Assembly (NCBI GenBank): GCA_026418055.1
Contig: JAOACB010000020.1
Span: 1-41,588 of the forward strand
Length of the DNA stretch: 41,588 bases
From: Fimbriimonadales bacterium
GTDB lineage: Bacteria > Armatimonadota > Fimbriimonadia > Fimbriimonadales > Fimbriimonadaceae
Reading direction: 5' to 3'
Each line of letters opens with the position of its first letter. The first letter of the stretch is position 1. This document shows positions 21,911 to 30,616 of the stretch, piece after piece. A program made the position numbers and the translations under genes. The notes beneath the pieces were generated by a model, which saw nothing but the letters and a program-made list of their open reading frames with translations, ran no database searches and was not told the DNA's origin.

Positions 21911-22463
21911 CGTTCCGGGAACGGCGATGGAGAAGCTGATGGCGTTTCGCCGGGAGCACTTCCTGAGCGGGAAGGAGTTCAACGAGAAGGAGCTGCGGCT
22001 GACGCTGGGTCTGCCGCCGGTGGAGCGGCCGGAGCTGCTGATGGAGACGCCGGAGCGGCGCCGGCTGGTGCGGCTGGATGACCAGGTGGCGAAGCGGGAG
22101 CTCGAGGAGGCGGAGCGGGTTGCGAAGGAGGCGGCCGAGCGGGCGCGGCAGCAGGCGCAGGAGCAGGAGCTGAAGGACGCGCGGATTGCGCAGCTGGAGG
22201 CGCAGCTGGCGGAGATGCGGGCCCGGCTGGCGACGGAGACGGGGGCGCCGGTGGTGACGGGGGCGGTGGCGCCGAATGGTGGTCCGGCGATTGCGCCGCC
22301 GGGGACGCCGAATGAGACGTGGACGACGCAGCAGATGGTGCACTGGCTGGACGAGCACGGGCTGCCGGTGCCGCCGCGGAAGGGGTTCGGGATGACGAAG
22401 ATGGCGGTGCTGGAGTGGACGCTCGAGCAGGGGCGGCTGGCCGGGCTGGTGGAGGGGGCGTAG
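21903..22463 (+). CDS. Coiled-coil virion-region protein (186 aa)
   Basis: The product begins with MADVPGTAMEKLMAFRREHF, has a long central charged coiled coil (residues of about 60-105, RVAKEAAERARQQAQEQELK), a Pro/Gly linker and a C-terminal small helical domain (MVHWLDEHGLPVPPRKG). The last part looks like a SAP- or HeH-type fold, which in other proteins binds nucleic acid, but this is only a resemblance. ATG 21903 overlaps the previous gene by 8 bases, with AAGGGG upstream. Probably structural or assembly-related; unknown family. Confidence 0.62.
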   Translation: MADVPGTAMEKLMAFRREHFLSGKEFNEKELRLTLGLPPVERPELLMETPERRRLVRLDDQVAKRELEEAERVAKEAAERARQQAQEQELKDARIAQLEAQLAEMRARLATETGAPVVTGAVAPNGGPAIAPPGTPNETWTTQQMVHWLDEHGLPVPPRKGFGMTKMAVLEWTLEQGRLAGLVEGA

Positions 22464-22808
22464 ATGGCCTACCTGGACGTGCAGCTGGTCATCGCTTCCG
22501 GGGGAACGACCTCGGGCGCTGCGGTGGTGCCGAGCGGCTACCGGCTGCAGAGCATCGAGGTGCCGACGATCGACAGCGCGACGCTTGCGATCCAGGTTTC
22601 CACGGATGGGGCCACGTGGCTGACGCCGTACGATGCGGCGGGGTCGATCGGGCAGGTGCAGGGGGCGAGCACGGGAAACCGGGTCGTGGTCCTGGGGGAG
22701 TCGCTTTCGCGGGCGACGGAAGGGCGCAGCGTGCGGCTGGTGGCGGGCGCTGCGCAGAGCGGCGGCCAGCGGGTCATCGTTGGGCGCTGTATCGCGGCGG
22801 GAGGGTGA
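22464..22808 (+). CDS. Virion-region protein of unknown function (114 aa)
   Basis: The ATG follows the previous stop directly. The product is a beta-rich 114-residue protein (MAYLDVQLVIASGGTTSGAA, IEVPTIDSATLAIQVSTDG) with a repeated strand pattern and no charged coiled coil. I associate such small Gly/Thr/Val-rich proteins with virion components, but no specific family is recognised. Its overlap-free coupling and late-operon location support a structural role. Confidence 0.6.
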   Translation: MAYLDVQLVIASGGTTSGAAVVPSGYRLQSIEVPTIDSATLAIQVSTDGATWLTPYDAAGSIGQVQGASTGNRVVVLGESLSRATEGRSVRLVAGAAQSGGQRVIVGRCIAAGG

Positions 22809-22811
22809 GCG

Positions 22812-23243
22812 ATGCCGTTCACGGCAAAGATGTACGGGCAGGCCACGCTGAAGGCGTGGAACAAAGAAGTGGACTGGGATTCGGACACGATCACGGTGGG
22901 CGCGAGCACGTCTTCGTACACGCCGGACCAGGACGCGCACGATTACGCCAACGACATTACGAACGAAGTGTCCGGCGGCGGGTACTCGCGGAAGACGCTT
23001 GCGTCGAAGACGGCGACGTATACCGGGTCGAGCAATAAGTGCACGTTCGATGCGGCGGACGTGACGTGGACGTCGGCCTCGTTCACGGCGCGAACGTTCT
23101 GGATTGCCGACACCCAGACCGGCAGCGATTCCACGAGCCCATTGCTGGGGTACCAGCAGAACGACGCCGACATCACGGGTGGCGGCGCAGACCTCGTCCT
23201 CCAGTGGAACAGCGCTGGCATCTTCGAATACACGGTCAGCTAG
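22812..23243 (+). CDS. Widespread phage virion protein of unknown function (143 aa)
   Basis: The N-terminus KMYGQATLKAWNKEVDWDSD followed by SSYTPDQDAHDYANDITNEV belongs to a family I have seen repeatedly in phage structural regions: a pattern of KxYG, DxDTI, TPDQDxH, NEVxGxGY. Its members are beta-sandwich-like, and the precise place in the virion is not established. Length is normal for the family. ATG 22812 is preceded by GAGGGTGAGC, and the previous stop is 3 bases upstream. No signal peptide. Confidence 0.72.
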   Translation: MPFTAKMYGQATLKAWNKEVDWDSDTITVGASTSSYTPDQDAHDYANDITNEVSGGGYSRKTLASKTATYTGSSNKCTFDAADVTWTSASFTARTFWIADTQTGSDSTSPLLGYQQNDADITGGGADLVLQWNSAGIFEYTVS

Positions 23244-23252
23244 GAGGACCAC

Positions 23253-23795
23253 ATGGAAGGCACGGTGGACATCGCCTACGTCAGGGCGCTGCGAGAAGCG
23301 GCGCTGGGACAGCAGATGCAGGAAGGTAGAGCCGCGGCGCTGTTGGCGGAGCTGCTGGATAAGTACGTCGACCGGCCCGAAGGGCGGCTCCCGGCGCTGT
23401 GCATCATTACGAGCGACCGCGTTGCGGAGGGTGACGGCCGAACGCCTGCGGTGAACCGCATCATGGGCGTCCAGCGGATCGACACCGAGCGCTCGCAGCG
23501 TATCTACGAGTGGCCCGACGGTCGGCTCGAGAAGGTCGAGGTGGTGGTCTTCGTCGCTGTCTCCGAGGACTACACGACGGCCGATGGGCGGCGGGTGCAC
23601 GACGAAGTGCGTAGCGGCCCGGAAGAGCTGTACATCGACGACTCCGGCAAGGTGTTCCAGCATGGCGCGGCGACCGCCCTGTTGGCGCGCCTGCTCGAGT
23701 ACGCTGCGTGGCTGCCGCAAGACCTGAAGGGTATTTCGGTTGCGATGTTCTCGAGCACGGCGGCGCTGCGCAGCGTGCTTCCGGAGAGGGAGTAG
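23253..23795 (+). CDS. Protein of unknown function (180 aa)
   Basis: AGGAGG sits 6 bases before ATG 23253. The product has a helical N-terminal third (YVRALREAALGQQMQEGRAA), then beta-rich sequence (KVEVVVFVAVSEDYTTADG, GPEELYIDDSGKVFQHG). No domain is recognised. Codon use becomes less G-biased and more C-ending from here than in the capsid genes, suggesting a different recent origin. No signal peptide or transmembrane helix is visible. Confidence 0.62.
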   Translation: MEGTVDIAYVRALREAALGQQMQEGRAAALLAELLDKYVDRPEGRLPALCIITSDRVAEGDGRTPAVNRIMGVQRIDTERSQRIYEWPDGRLEKVEVVVFVAVSEDYTTADGRRVHDEVRSGPEELYIDDSGKVFQHGAATALLARLLEYAAWLPQDLKGISVAMFSSTAALRSVLPERE

Positions 23796-23796
23796 G

Positions 23797-24102
23797 ATGC
23801 CGCGCCAGTACCGCGTTCTCAGTCAAGAAGAGATGGACGACATCGTCGTCGAGTTCTTCGCCGCTCAGGAGCGGGACATGTTCTGCCACGAGCTGAACAA
23901 GCAGCGGTATGAGGAGATGCTGAAGGTGCTGCCGGAGGGGGAGTACCGGCAGCGGGTAGCAAGGCTGCTCGCGGAGACCAATGAGCGCATGGCCGAGGTC
24001 GAAGCCATCATCGCGAAGACAGAGCCTCAGCTGCCGCCGACGGCACGCGTGCAGGCGGCGGCGCAGCGCATCAAGGCAAAGTCGGCGAAGGCCGGGAGTT
24101 AG
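23797..24102 (+). CDS. Helical protein of unknown function (101 aa)
   Basis: A short, highly charged, helical product: SQEEMDDIVVEFFAAQERDM, a middle coil with KQRYEEMLKVLPEGEYRQR, and a Lys/Ala-rich tail (KAKSAKAGS). The ATG lies 1 base after the previous stop TAG, with GGAG upstream. It resembles the small helical proteins often found before host-interaction genes, but I cannot assign a function. Confidence 0.58.
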   Translation: MPRQYRVLSQEEMDDIVVEFFAAQERDMFCHELNKQRYEEMLKVLPEGEYRQRVARLLAETNERMAEVEAIIAKTEPQLPPTARVQAAAQRIKAKSAKAGS

Positions 24103-24113
24103 GCGCAGCAGGC

Positions 24114-25868
24114 ATGACCGCGGTAGCCGTGGCGCACGGAGACTCGCCGTACGTCACGGCGTACCCGTGGTCGACTTCGAGCGGGTTTGGGACGAAGTAC
24201 TCGAACCCCGGGACGCTGCCGCCGCTTCAGGGGTTGGCGGTGGTGTTTCATCCACACGCCAATGCATGCGCCGTGGGGACGACCGGGACGTCGTCCACGT
24301 CCAGAGTTATGCAATACAGTTGGAATGGGGGATTCTCTGGGTTACTTGGAACAGTAGACGGTGGCGGAGCATGGCGTGGCCTTGCGTTCAATCCCAAAGG
24401 CACCGTTCTGGCAGGGGCAAGGGAAGCCGGGACTCGCGTGAGTGCATTCCCGTGGAGCGGGTCTGGTGCCGGAACGGCCTATTCTAACCCGTCAACGGTG
24501 CCAGCTGGCACCGGCACCGGCATCGCCTTCAACGTTACGGGCAGCGCGGTCGCCGTCAGCCATTTCACTTCCCCCTACATCACGGCGTACCCGTGGTCCG
24601 ATTCGAGCGGGTTTGGGACGAAGTACTCGAACCCCGGGACGCTGCCAGCGGGAAACGGTCGCTACGTGCGGTTCTATGGAGACGGCGCATCCGTCGCTAT
24701 GGCGATAGCGGTTTCCCCCTACGTCACGGCATACCCGTGGTCCGATTCGAGCGGGTTTGGGACGAAGTACTCGAACCCCGGGACGCTGCCGCCCAACCTT
24801 GCTATCGGACTCGGGTTTGCGCCGAAGGTCATCACGCTAGTTCTCGATGCGCCCTCCGCTTCGGCAAGCGCGAACCAAGCAACTGTGCCGCCGATTCCCT
24901 ACGTCGGCGGCGTAATGACTGCAACGGCGACTGAAGCGGCGGCGATTGCTGCGCTTGCGGCCGAAGCGGCCTTGCCAAGCGCGGCGGCGAATGCCCAGCA
25001 AGCGGCAGCGACGCTTGCAATCGGGCTGCCCGTGGCGCATTCGTCGGCATCTGCGCCAGCGGTTGGCGTCTCGCTGGTGGCTGCCCAGCCTGCCCCGGCC
25101 TCAGTTAGCGGTACCCAAAATGGCGCTGCTGCGCGTCTGACTCACGCGCTGGCCCCTTTCGGCGGAACGGGAGTAGCGCACCCGCCGCAGGTACTGTCTG
25201 GTACCTACGCCATGGAGTTGCTGACGGCTTCGGCGGCAAGTCAAAGCTCGCTGTACGGCCTTAGCCTTATGAGTCCAGCGGCCGCAACCGCTCACGCTGC
25301 GAGCGATGCGGCGGCGCATGCGCGCATTTTCACCGCCCCGACTGCGACAGGAACTGCCGGTGGCCTGTCGCCTTCGGCGGCACTGCAGGCTGCGCTTGGA
25401 CTCCTCGCGGCCAGCGGCGCGTCGCTGGCAGTGACGGCGCGGCTGAATGCCGGCGCGTCGCTGGCTCAGGCAGTCGGCGCGGAGCTCCCCGGTAGTGCGT
25501 CGGCTGGGTGGGCGATGGGGATCCAGACGGCGGCGGCGGCTGCCCCTGCCGCGACAGCGTCGGCAACACTAGCTGCGCTGCTTGCTGCAGCAGGGGCGAG
25601 CGCCCCCCCGTCGACCGTATCGGTGGGAATGGCCGCGGCGCTAGCCGCTGCCTCGGCCTCGATGCCTAATGCAACGCCCGTAAAGCTGTTCACGGCGGCG
25701 CTCATGACGGTTGGCGCGGCGATGCTGGAGGCGCAGCATACGGGTGTGCTGGTGTCGTCGCTGCAGCAGCGGCGGCCGCCAGGGTCTGCGCGGTGGATGA
25801 CAGGCGGCTTCGGAAGTTCCAGAATGGGGTCCAGCAAGTCGGGGTCGTCCCGATTCTGGAGGCCGTAG
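24114..25868 (+). CDS. Beta-propeller-repeat plus Ala-rich phage surface protein (584 aa)
   Basis: Residues 1-235 hold at least four blade-like repeats of about 48 residues. Three are nearly identical, SPYVTAYPWSDSSGFGTKYS followed by NPGTLP, and one is diverged (VSAFPWSGSGAGTAYSNPST); a weaker one probably lies near 24300. Such repeats are known in WD40-like phage proteins. From about residue 255 the sequence is Ala-rich (over half small residues) without charged motifs, ending in a basic Ser/Gly tail. The position in the late operon before the connector-like gene suggests a virion or adsorption role. The repeats are also nearly identical at the DNA level. ATG 24114 was chosen after the GGCGCAGCAGGC spacer; ribosome binding signal is weak. 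Confidence 0.65.
   Translation: MTAVAVAHGDSPYVTAYPWSTSSGFGTKYSNPGTLPPLQGLAVVFHPHANACAVGTTGTSSTSRVMQYSWNGGFSGLLGTVDGGGAWRGLAFNPKGTVLAGAREAGTRVSAFPWSGSGAGTAYSNPSTVPAGTGTGIAFNVTGSAVAVSHFTSPYITAYPWSDSSGFGTKYSNPGTLPAGNGRYVRFYGDGASVAMAIAVSPYVTAYPWSDSSGFGTKYSNPGTLPPNLAIGLGFAPKVITLVLDAPSASASANQATVPPIPYVGGVMTATATEAAAIAALAAEAALPSAAANAQQAAATLAIGLPVAHSSASAPAVGVSLVAAQPAPASVSGTQNGAAARLTHALAPFGGTGVAHPPQVLSGTYAMELLTASAASQSSLYGLSLMSPAAATAHAASDAAAHARIFTAPTATGTAGGLSPSAALQAALGLLAASGASLAVTARLNAGASLAQAVGAELPGSASAGWAMGIQTAAAAAPAATASATLAALLAAAGASAPPSTVSVGMAAALAAASASMPNATPVKLFTAALMTVGAAMLEAQHTGVLVSSLQQRRPPGSARWMTGGFGSSRMGSSKSGSSRFWRP
24150..24220 (+). repeat. Blade repeat, DNA copy A (71 bp)
   Basis: This is the first of three 71-bp DNA repeats, nearly identical to 24576-24646 and 24720-24790, encoding the YVTAYPWS to NPGTLP blade segment. 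The wording differs from the other two at only a few positions. Confidence 0.9.
24576..24646 (+). repeat. Blade repeat, DNA copy B (71 bp)
   Basis: Second copy, exactly 144 bp (48 codons) upstream of copy C and 426 bp downstream of copy A. Differences are mostly synonymous, as expected from recent duplication or gene conversion. Confidence 0.9.
24720..24790 (+). repeat. Blade repeat, DNA copy C (71 bp)
   Basis: Third copy. The 48-codon pitch to copy B corresponds to one propeller blade. Differences from B are a few bases, chiefly third positions. Confidence 0.9.
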
Positions 25869-26990
25869 GTGCCGGGGTTTGCAGCCAACATCGGGGCGAC
25901 CGTCACCGCGTACATCCCGGACGATGGCCGGCTCATCGAGCTCGGCTACACGCACGTCCGGTTCTACTGGGCGGGAGCGGAGGATGGCACCTACGCGCTG
26001 GTGCACTCTGAGGCGCTGAGCGCTGGGCAGCGGGACTACAGCTACAACAAGACCGACGCGTTTCAGACGGACTGGTGGTACTGGGCGCCCTACGGAGCTG
26101 GCCCGGGGGAGGGCGCGGCCTCGGAGCCGATGCCCGTGGGGCCGCCGGTGGCGACCCGGAAGGCGATTCGGCAGGGTGTCGGGCGTCGGCTGGGGATGCT
26201 CGAGGTGGCGCAGGTGACGACGGGGACGGACGCGGACACGGTGGTGTGTGCGGCCCTGATCGATGCAGATGCGTCGCCGGCGCGGTACGCGAACCACTAT
26301 GCGCGGGCGATTGCGGGGAATGTGGCTGGTGAGACGCGGCGGGTTCGGTCGGTGGCGAACAGCGGCTACGTCCCGGCGAGCGGGACGCTGAATTTCTCCC
26401 GCGCCTTCTCGGCGACGCCGAACACGTCGACGGTGCTGGAGCTGTGGCGGCCGCTGAAGGACCAGGACGCGAGCGTGCTGGTGGACGAGGCGATCAACCG
26501 GGTTCGGCGGAAGGTGTGGTGGGAGGATGTGGTCTACCTGACGGCGGACGAAGGGGTGACGGAGTACGCGGGGCCCGGGAGCCTGCTGCCGGGGGCGGTG
26601 ACCGCGGCGGAATGGGCGACCGGCTCGTACCCCGATGCTCCGGGGTGGCGTCCGGTGGAGGACTGGGACGTGGTGATGGTGGGCGGGCAGCCGGTGGTGT
26701 CGCTCCAGCGTGCGCCGGGGGTTGCGTTCCCGGGGGGGACGGTGTTCCGGCTGGTGTACAACCGGTTCGGCGACCTGCTGAACGACGATGGGGACTGGTG
26801 GACGGTGCCGGTGGACTGGGCAGTTGCGGAGGCGTGCCTGGATGTGCTGCGGCAGGTGATGACGCCGGGCGGCGGGCGGGAGGATGTGGCGGATGCGGCA
26901 GCGGCGATCCAGGCGGTGGCGGACGAGGTTGGCGAGTGGCGGCGGGCGCTGATGCCGCGCGCGGTAGCACAGGTGAGGGTGGCGCGGTGA
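25869..26990 (+). CDS. Head-to-tail adaptor-like protein (373 aa)
   Basis: The GTG directly follows the previous stop. The N-terminal 90 residues are beta-rich (VTAYIPDDGRLIELGYTHVR, WYWAPYGAGPGEG), the rest mixed with VLVDEAINRVRRKVWWEDVV, YNRFGDLLNDDGDWWTVP and a long C-terminal helix (EACLDVLRQVMTPGG to VGEWRRAL). The last part, with paired helices and a basic C-terminus, resembles podovirus adaptor proteins that dock on the portal. The order adaptor-like then large beta-protein (27184) then fibre (29015) matches T7-type tail genes. The assignment is inference from this order. Confidence 0.55.
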   Translation: MPGFAANIGATVTAYIPDDGRLIELGYTHVRFYWAGAEDGTYALVHSEALSAGQRDYSYNKTDAFQTDWWYWAPYGAGPGEGAASEPMPVGPPVATRKAIRQGVGRRLGMLEVAQVTTGTDADTVVCAALIDADASPARYANHYARAIAGNVAGETRRVRSVANSGYVPASGTLNFSRAFSATPNTSTVLELWRPLKDQDASVLVDEAINRVRRKVWWEDVVYLTADEGVTEYAGPGSLLPGAVTAAEWATGSYPDAPGWRPVEDWDVVMVGGQPVVSLQRAPGVAFPGGTVFRLVYNRFGDLLNDDGDWWTVPVDWAVAEACLDVLRQVMTPGGGREDVADAAAAIQAVADEVGEWRRALMPRAVAQVRVAR

Positions 26991-27187
26991 AGCTGGTGGT
27001 GCGCTCGGTGGCGTGGGTGGTGATGGAGAGCGGGCGCGTGCCGCCGCTCGCGGGCGCGACGCTGCGGTGCGGGCATGTGGTGCCGGTGCCTGCGGCGTAC
27101 CGGCCGCTGGGGCCGTGGCTGATCGACGTGACCTGCGGGCTGCTGCGGCTGGGCTACTGTCCCGGGTGTGCGGAGGTGCAGCCGTGA
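26987..27187 (+). CDS. Small cysteine-rich protein (66 aa)
   Basis: GTG 26987 overlaps the previous stop (GTGA), and its own stop overlaps the next GTG in the same manner. The 66-residue product carries ATLRCGHVVPVP and GYCPGCAEV, which together give a CxH and CxxC zinc-binding pair. The N-terminus is hydrophobic but short (KLVVRSVAWVVMESG). A zinc-binding structural or adaptor role in the tail is possible. The double coupling is strong evidence that it is translated. Confidence 0.65.
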   Translation: MKLVVRSVAWVVMESGRVPPLAGATLRCGHVVPVPAAYRPLGPWLIDVTCGLLRLGYCPGCAEVQP

Positions 27188-29022
27188 GCGCGGCGGTGGC
27201 GCGGCACCCGGGCAGCGTGGTGCTGATCGATGATGAGCCGTTTTTCCTGGCGAAGGACCCGCGGAGCCGCGCGCCGATGTGGCTGGCGCGGGAGGTGCAG
27301 ACGCAGGAGGGGGACCCGACGCGTCCGCGGCGGTTTCGCTGGAATGACTGGAGCCGGGGGATCGGGGATTCGCGGGGGGCGTTCCGGGGTTCGGTGGAGC
27401 ATTGCGAGGGCGTGTACCTGGGGTTCGTCGGGCGCGTGCTGCCGGGGCCGGCGATCGGGGTCATCACGACATCGCTGGACGGGCCAGTGGCGTGCTTCGA
27501 GGAGGTGACGGCGCCGGCGAATCGGGTGCTGGCGGGAGGCGGGACGAAGATCGCGGAGATCAACCCGGCGACGCATGCGGTGGCGACGACGGCGACGATG
27601 CCGGGCGGGCAGGTGATGAGCCTGCAGCGGTTCTACGACCAGGTGGCGGTGGCGCTGGGCGATAGCCAGCAGTTCTACCGGCGGGATGCTTCGGGTACCT
27701 ATTCCGCCTCGACGACGACGTCTGACACGAACGGCGACTACCGGTACGCGCGGGCCTTCGGGCTGCGCGGGAGTGACCTGGTGCGCGGGTGGGGGAATAA
27801 GTGGTCGACGTGCTCGGCGGCGAACTTCTACGGAGTGAACGGGAACTGGAGCGCGGACTATCCCATCGGGGATCCTGCCGGGAAGATCCTGCAGGTTTTT
27901 AGTCACAACCGGTGGGATTACGTCCTCAAGGAGGAGGGGCTCTACAGCTTCGACCAGGAGACGAGCGACGAGGCGAACCTGCTGACGGACCTCGAGGCGT
28001 TTCGGAGCGGGGAGAACCGGTGGTACGCGCGGTGGCATGACCAGCTGCTCATCTGCTCGCTGGCGGGGCTGTACCGGTACCTGCAGCAGGGGGCTGCTCG
28101 GCCGGTGGGCGTGGAGGAGCTGGAGCTGAACGAGGGGCCGCTGACGAACGCGTTCCCGACCGCGGCGATTGCGTTCGGGAAGTGGGCCTACGTGGCGTGG
28201 CACGTGGCGGCGACGAACACGACGTACGTCGTGATGCATCGGAAGGCGCGGGAGGGGGACGCGACGCTGGGCTCACCGGTGACGCCGGTGTGCATCATCG
28301 ACACGTTCAGCGGCCGCTGCAATGCGATGTGGATCACGTCGCTGGGGGCGAACGGGCCGGAGCTGTACTTCGGCCGGGGGGCGAATGTGGCGTGGCTGGA
28401 GCTGACGCGCGACGGGCGCCCGGCGGCGTACCGGACGAGCGGGACGATGCGGGTGGATTTTGCGCCGACGGACCTGGGCGAGCCGATGACGGTGAAGTAC
28501 CTGCGGGGGCTGGAGTTCGTGGCGCGGAACGTTGGGGCGGGGCGAACGCTGCAATGGGCCGCGCGGTGTGACGGCGGTGCATGGGCTGATGTGGGGCCGC
28601 CGGTGACCGGGGTGACGGCAACGTACGGGGAGCGGTACTGGACGCCTGGGACGGGCGATAGCGGGCGGGTGGTGCAGCTGCGGGTGACGCTGACGAATGA
28701 CTCGGCGACGGCGCCGGTAGAGCTGCGGGATGTGGTGCTGAACTACGAGAGCCGGCCGGTGCTGACGTCGGGCGCGGTGGCGGCGTTCCGGCTGCGCGAC
28801 TACGACGAGGAGGAGGGGGTGGCGTCGCGGCGGACGGCGCGGGAGATGCGGGAGCGGCTGATGGCGGCGTGCGAGGCGGGGACGGTGGCGATGACGGACC
28901 CGTACGGGGACACGTACCGGGCGGGGCTTTCGATGTTCGAGGGGGAACCGAGCTGGCGGTACGAGGGGCAGGAGCCGCAGGAGCAGGTGCAGCTGCTGGT
29001 GCGGAGGCTGGACTATGCCTAG
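27184..29022 (+). CDS. Large beta-rich tail protein, nozzle-like (612 aa)
   Basis: The product is uniformly beta-rich with repeated strand-turn units (VLIDDEPFFLAKDPRSRAP, GVITTSLDGPVACFEE, YVAWHVAATNTTYVVMHRK), many Trp/Tyr residues and no coiled coil. T7-type tail nozzle proteins (gp12) are large beta-propellers located between the adaptor and fibre genes, and this gene has that size and place. Propeller-like wording such as LICSLAGLYRYLQQG appears repeatedly. GTG 27184 overlaps the preceding TGA; the 3' end overlaps the fibre ATG by 8 bases. Function is an inference; no recognised motif proves it. Confidence 0.58.
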   Translation: MSAAVARHPGSVVLIDDEPFFLAKDPRSRAPMWLAREVQTQEGDPTRPRRFRWNDWSRGIGDSRGAFRGSVEHCEGVYLGFVGRVLPGPAIGVITTSLDGPVACFEEVTAPANRVLAGGGTKIAEINPATHAVATTATMPGGQVMSLQRFYDQVAVALGDSQQFYRRDASGTYSASTTTSDTNGDYRYARAFGLRGSDLVRGWGNKWSTCSAANFYGVNGNWSADYPIGDPAGKILQVFSHNRWDYVLKEEGLYSFDQETSDEANLLTDLEAFRSGENRWYARWHDQLLICSLAGLYRYLQQGAARPVGVEELELNEGPLTNAFPTAAIAFGKWAYVAWHVAATNTTYVVMHRKAREGDATLGSPVTPVCIIDTFSGRCNAMWITSLGANGPELYFGRGANVAWLELTRDGRPAAYRTSGTMRVDFAPTDLGEPMTVKYLRGLEFVARNVGAGRTLQWAARCDGGAWADVGPPVTGVTATYGERYWTPGTGDSGRVVQLRVTLTNDSATAPVELRDVVLNYESRPVLTSGAVAAFRLRDYDEEEGVASRRTAREMRERLMAACEAGTVAMTDPYGDTYRAGLSMFEGEPSWRYEGQEPQEQVQLLVRRLDYA

Positions 29023-30607
29023 CGACACGGAGCAGCTGAGCGCGCTGGTGCGGGCGCAGATCGAGGAGCTGCTGGGCGACCCGGTGCGGCGGGCCGAGCT
29101 GCTGGGGATGCAGCCGTTCGGGCCCGACCAGGCGGAGATGCTGGACTACCACGATTCGGTGATCCGATCGCTGCTGGCCGACCGGAGCCTGGGCCGGGCG
29201 CTGAACGGGCCGCTCTGGCTGAGCGGCGCGAGCGTCGTGGATGGGACGGTGACAGCGTCGAAGCTGATCGTGAACACGCTCGAGAGCATCACGATCAACA
29301 CGGGGAGCCTCAACGTCACGGGGACGATTGTGGCGGCGACGTCGTTCCCGGCGACGGGATCGCGGGTGGAGATCGGGTCGGCGGGGCTGTGGGGGTACAA
29401 CGGGCCGAGTTCGACGACCTTCCGCCTGAACACGGACGGCAGCGGGAGCATCGGCATCGGCACGACGGCCATGACGTGGAACACGTCGGGCGTGGTCAGC
29501 ATCCCGAAGGCGGCAATCGGCACCCTCACCATCGCCGACATCGGGGGCGGCGTGCTGGGTGGCACCTACCAAACGAGCACCGGCACCTCCCGCATCGATA
29601 TTTCGACGAGCGGCATCGTGGCCTATTCGGGCGGCACTGAGACCTTCCGTCTGAATGCCACGACCGGGGCGATGACGGCGACCGGAAGCTTCACCATCCA
29701 GAGCGCGGCGAGCGGTGCGCGGGTGGAGATCTCGAGCGCCGGCGGCATCGCGGGCTACAACGCGGGCGGGACTCAGACGTTCCTGCTCAATGCGGCGACG
29801 GGCGCGGGCCAGCTCGGGACGGGTTCGAATTACATCTCGTGGGATTCAAGCGGCAACGCGAGCATCGGCGGGGTGGCACTGTCGGGCGGGAAGATCACGG
29901 CGAGCCACCTGAGCGTAAGCAGCCTGAGCGCCATTTCCGCGAACCTCGGGACGATCACGGCAGGGACCATCTCAGGCGGCACCATCACGGCGTCGGCCAT
30001 CACTACGGGGACGCTCAACTTCGGCTCGGGCGGGACCGTGAATACGACCGGGACCGTGACCGGCACCTTCGGCGGCCTCAACCTTGCGAACCTGACCGTG
30101 ACGGGGAACATCACGCTCGGGTCCGGAGGGAAAATCATCGACGCCGACGGGAGCGAGTGGAACTCGTCAGGCCTGATTCTTAAGTCTGCCGGGTTCTTCG
30201 GCGATGCCATCAAATGGCAGAACAGCGGAACGGACAAGCTTTCCATCTATGCCTATTCATCAGGCGCACTTATTTCCGTCCCCAGTGGTCCAGAGATCCA
30301 TATGGCTACAGGTCCATCATACGTAACGGTCAGCGGGGGCAGCAGTGGGGCGGTCGGAATGAGCGGAAGCGTTGTGATGGCCATGCTACAAGACTCAGCC
30401 GGTGCGCATTATTTCGGAGTGCGTAACAGTGCTTCGGTGGAGAAGTTTCTTGTTGATTCCTACGGCCGCGTCCGCCTCGTGGCTGACGCCACGTATGGCA
30501 TCAGCACGGGCTGGTCATCGGTCAGCGGTTCACTGGCCACGTGGGCCATCTACAACGTCGCCGGAAGTCTCATCGGGTACATCCCGGTGTACTCATCTCG
30601 GTCGTAG
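29015..30607 (+). CDS. Tail fibre or spike, receptor-binding candidate (530 aa)
   Basis: After a helical N-terminal anchor (ALVRAQIEELLGDPVRRAEL), the protein is dominated by Gly/Ser/Thr-rich repeats: ITINTGSLNVTGTIV, LGTITAGTISGGTITASAIT, GNITLGSGGKIID, typical of trimeric beta-helical fibres. Repeats of about 15-30 residues with ASKLIVNTLESI and TIQSAASGARVEI follow. The C-terminal 150 residues (FFGDAIKWQNSGTDKLSIYA, SSVSGSLATWAIYNVAGSLI) are less repetitive and could be the receptor-binding tip. The DNA from about 30170 to 30450 is visibly less GC-rich than its surroundings. The start ATG 29015 overlaps the preceding gene. Confidence 0.75.
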   Translation: MPSDTEQLSALVRAQIEELLGDPVRRAELLGMQPFGPDQAEMLDYHDSVIRSLLADRSLGRALNGPLWLSGASVVDGTVTASKLIVNTLESITINTGSLNVTGTIVAATSFPATGSRVEIGSAGLWGYNGPSSTTFRLNTDGSGSIGIGTTAMTWNTSGVVSIPKAAIGTLTIADIGGGVLGGTYQTSTGTSRIDISTSGIVAYSGGTETFRLNATTGAMTATGSFTIQSAASGARVEISSAGGIAGYNAGGTQTFLLNAATGAGQLGTGSNYISWDSSGNASIGGVALSGGKITASHLSVSSLSAISANLGTITAGTISGGTITASAITTGTLNFGSGGTVNTTGTVTGTFGGLNLANLTVTGNITLGSGGKIIDADGSEWNSSGLILKSAGFFGDAIKWQNSGTDKLSIYAYSSGALISVPSGPEIHMATGPSYVTVSGGSSGAVGMSGSVVMAMLQDSAGAHYFGVRNSASVEKFLVDSYGRVRLVADATYGISTGWSSVSGSLATWAIYNVAGSLIGYIPVYSSRS

Positions 30608-30616
30608 GAGGATTCG

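Noticed and set aside
24592..24934. Alternative-frame ORF through the blade repeats (repeated VRFERVWDEVLEPRDAA)
   Set aside because: The repeated DNA makes any frame repetitive; the propeller frame carries the known YPWS/SNPGT pattern and spans the whole gene.
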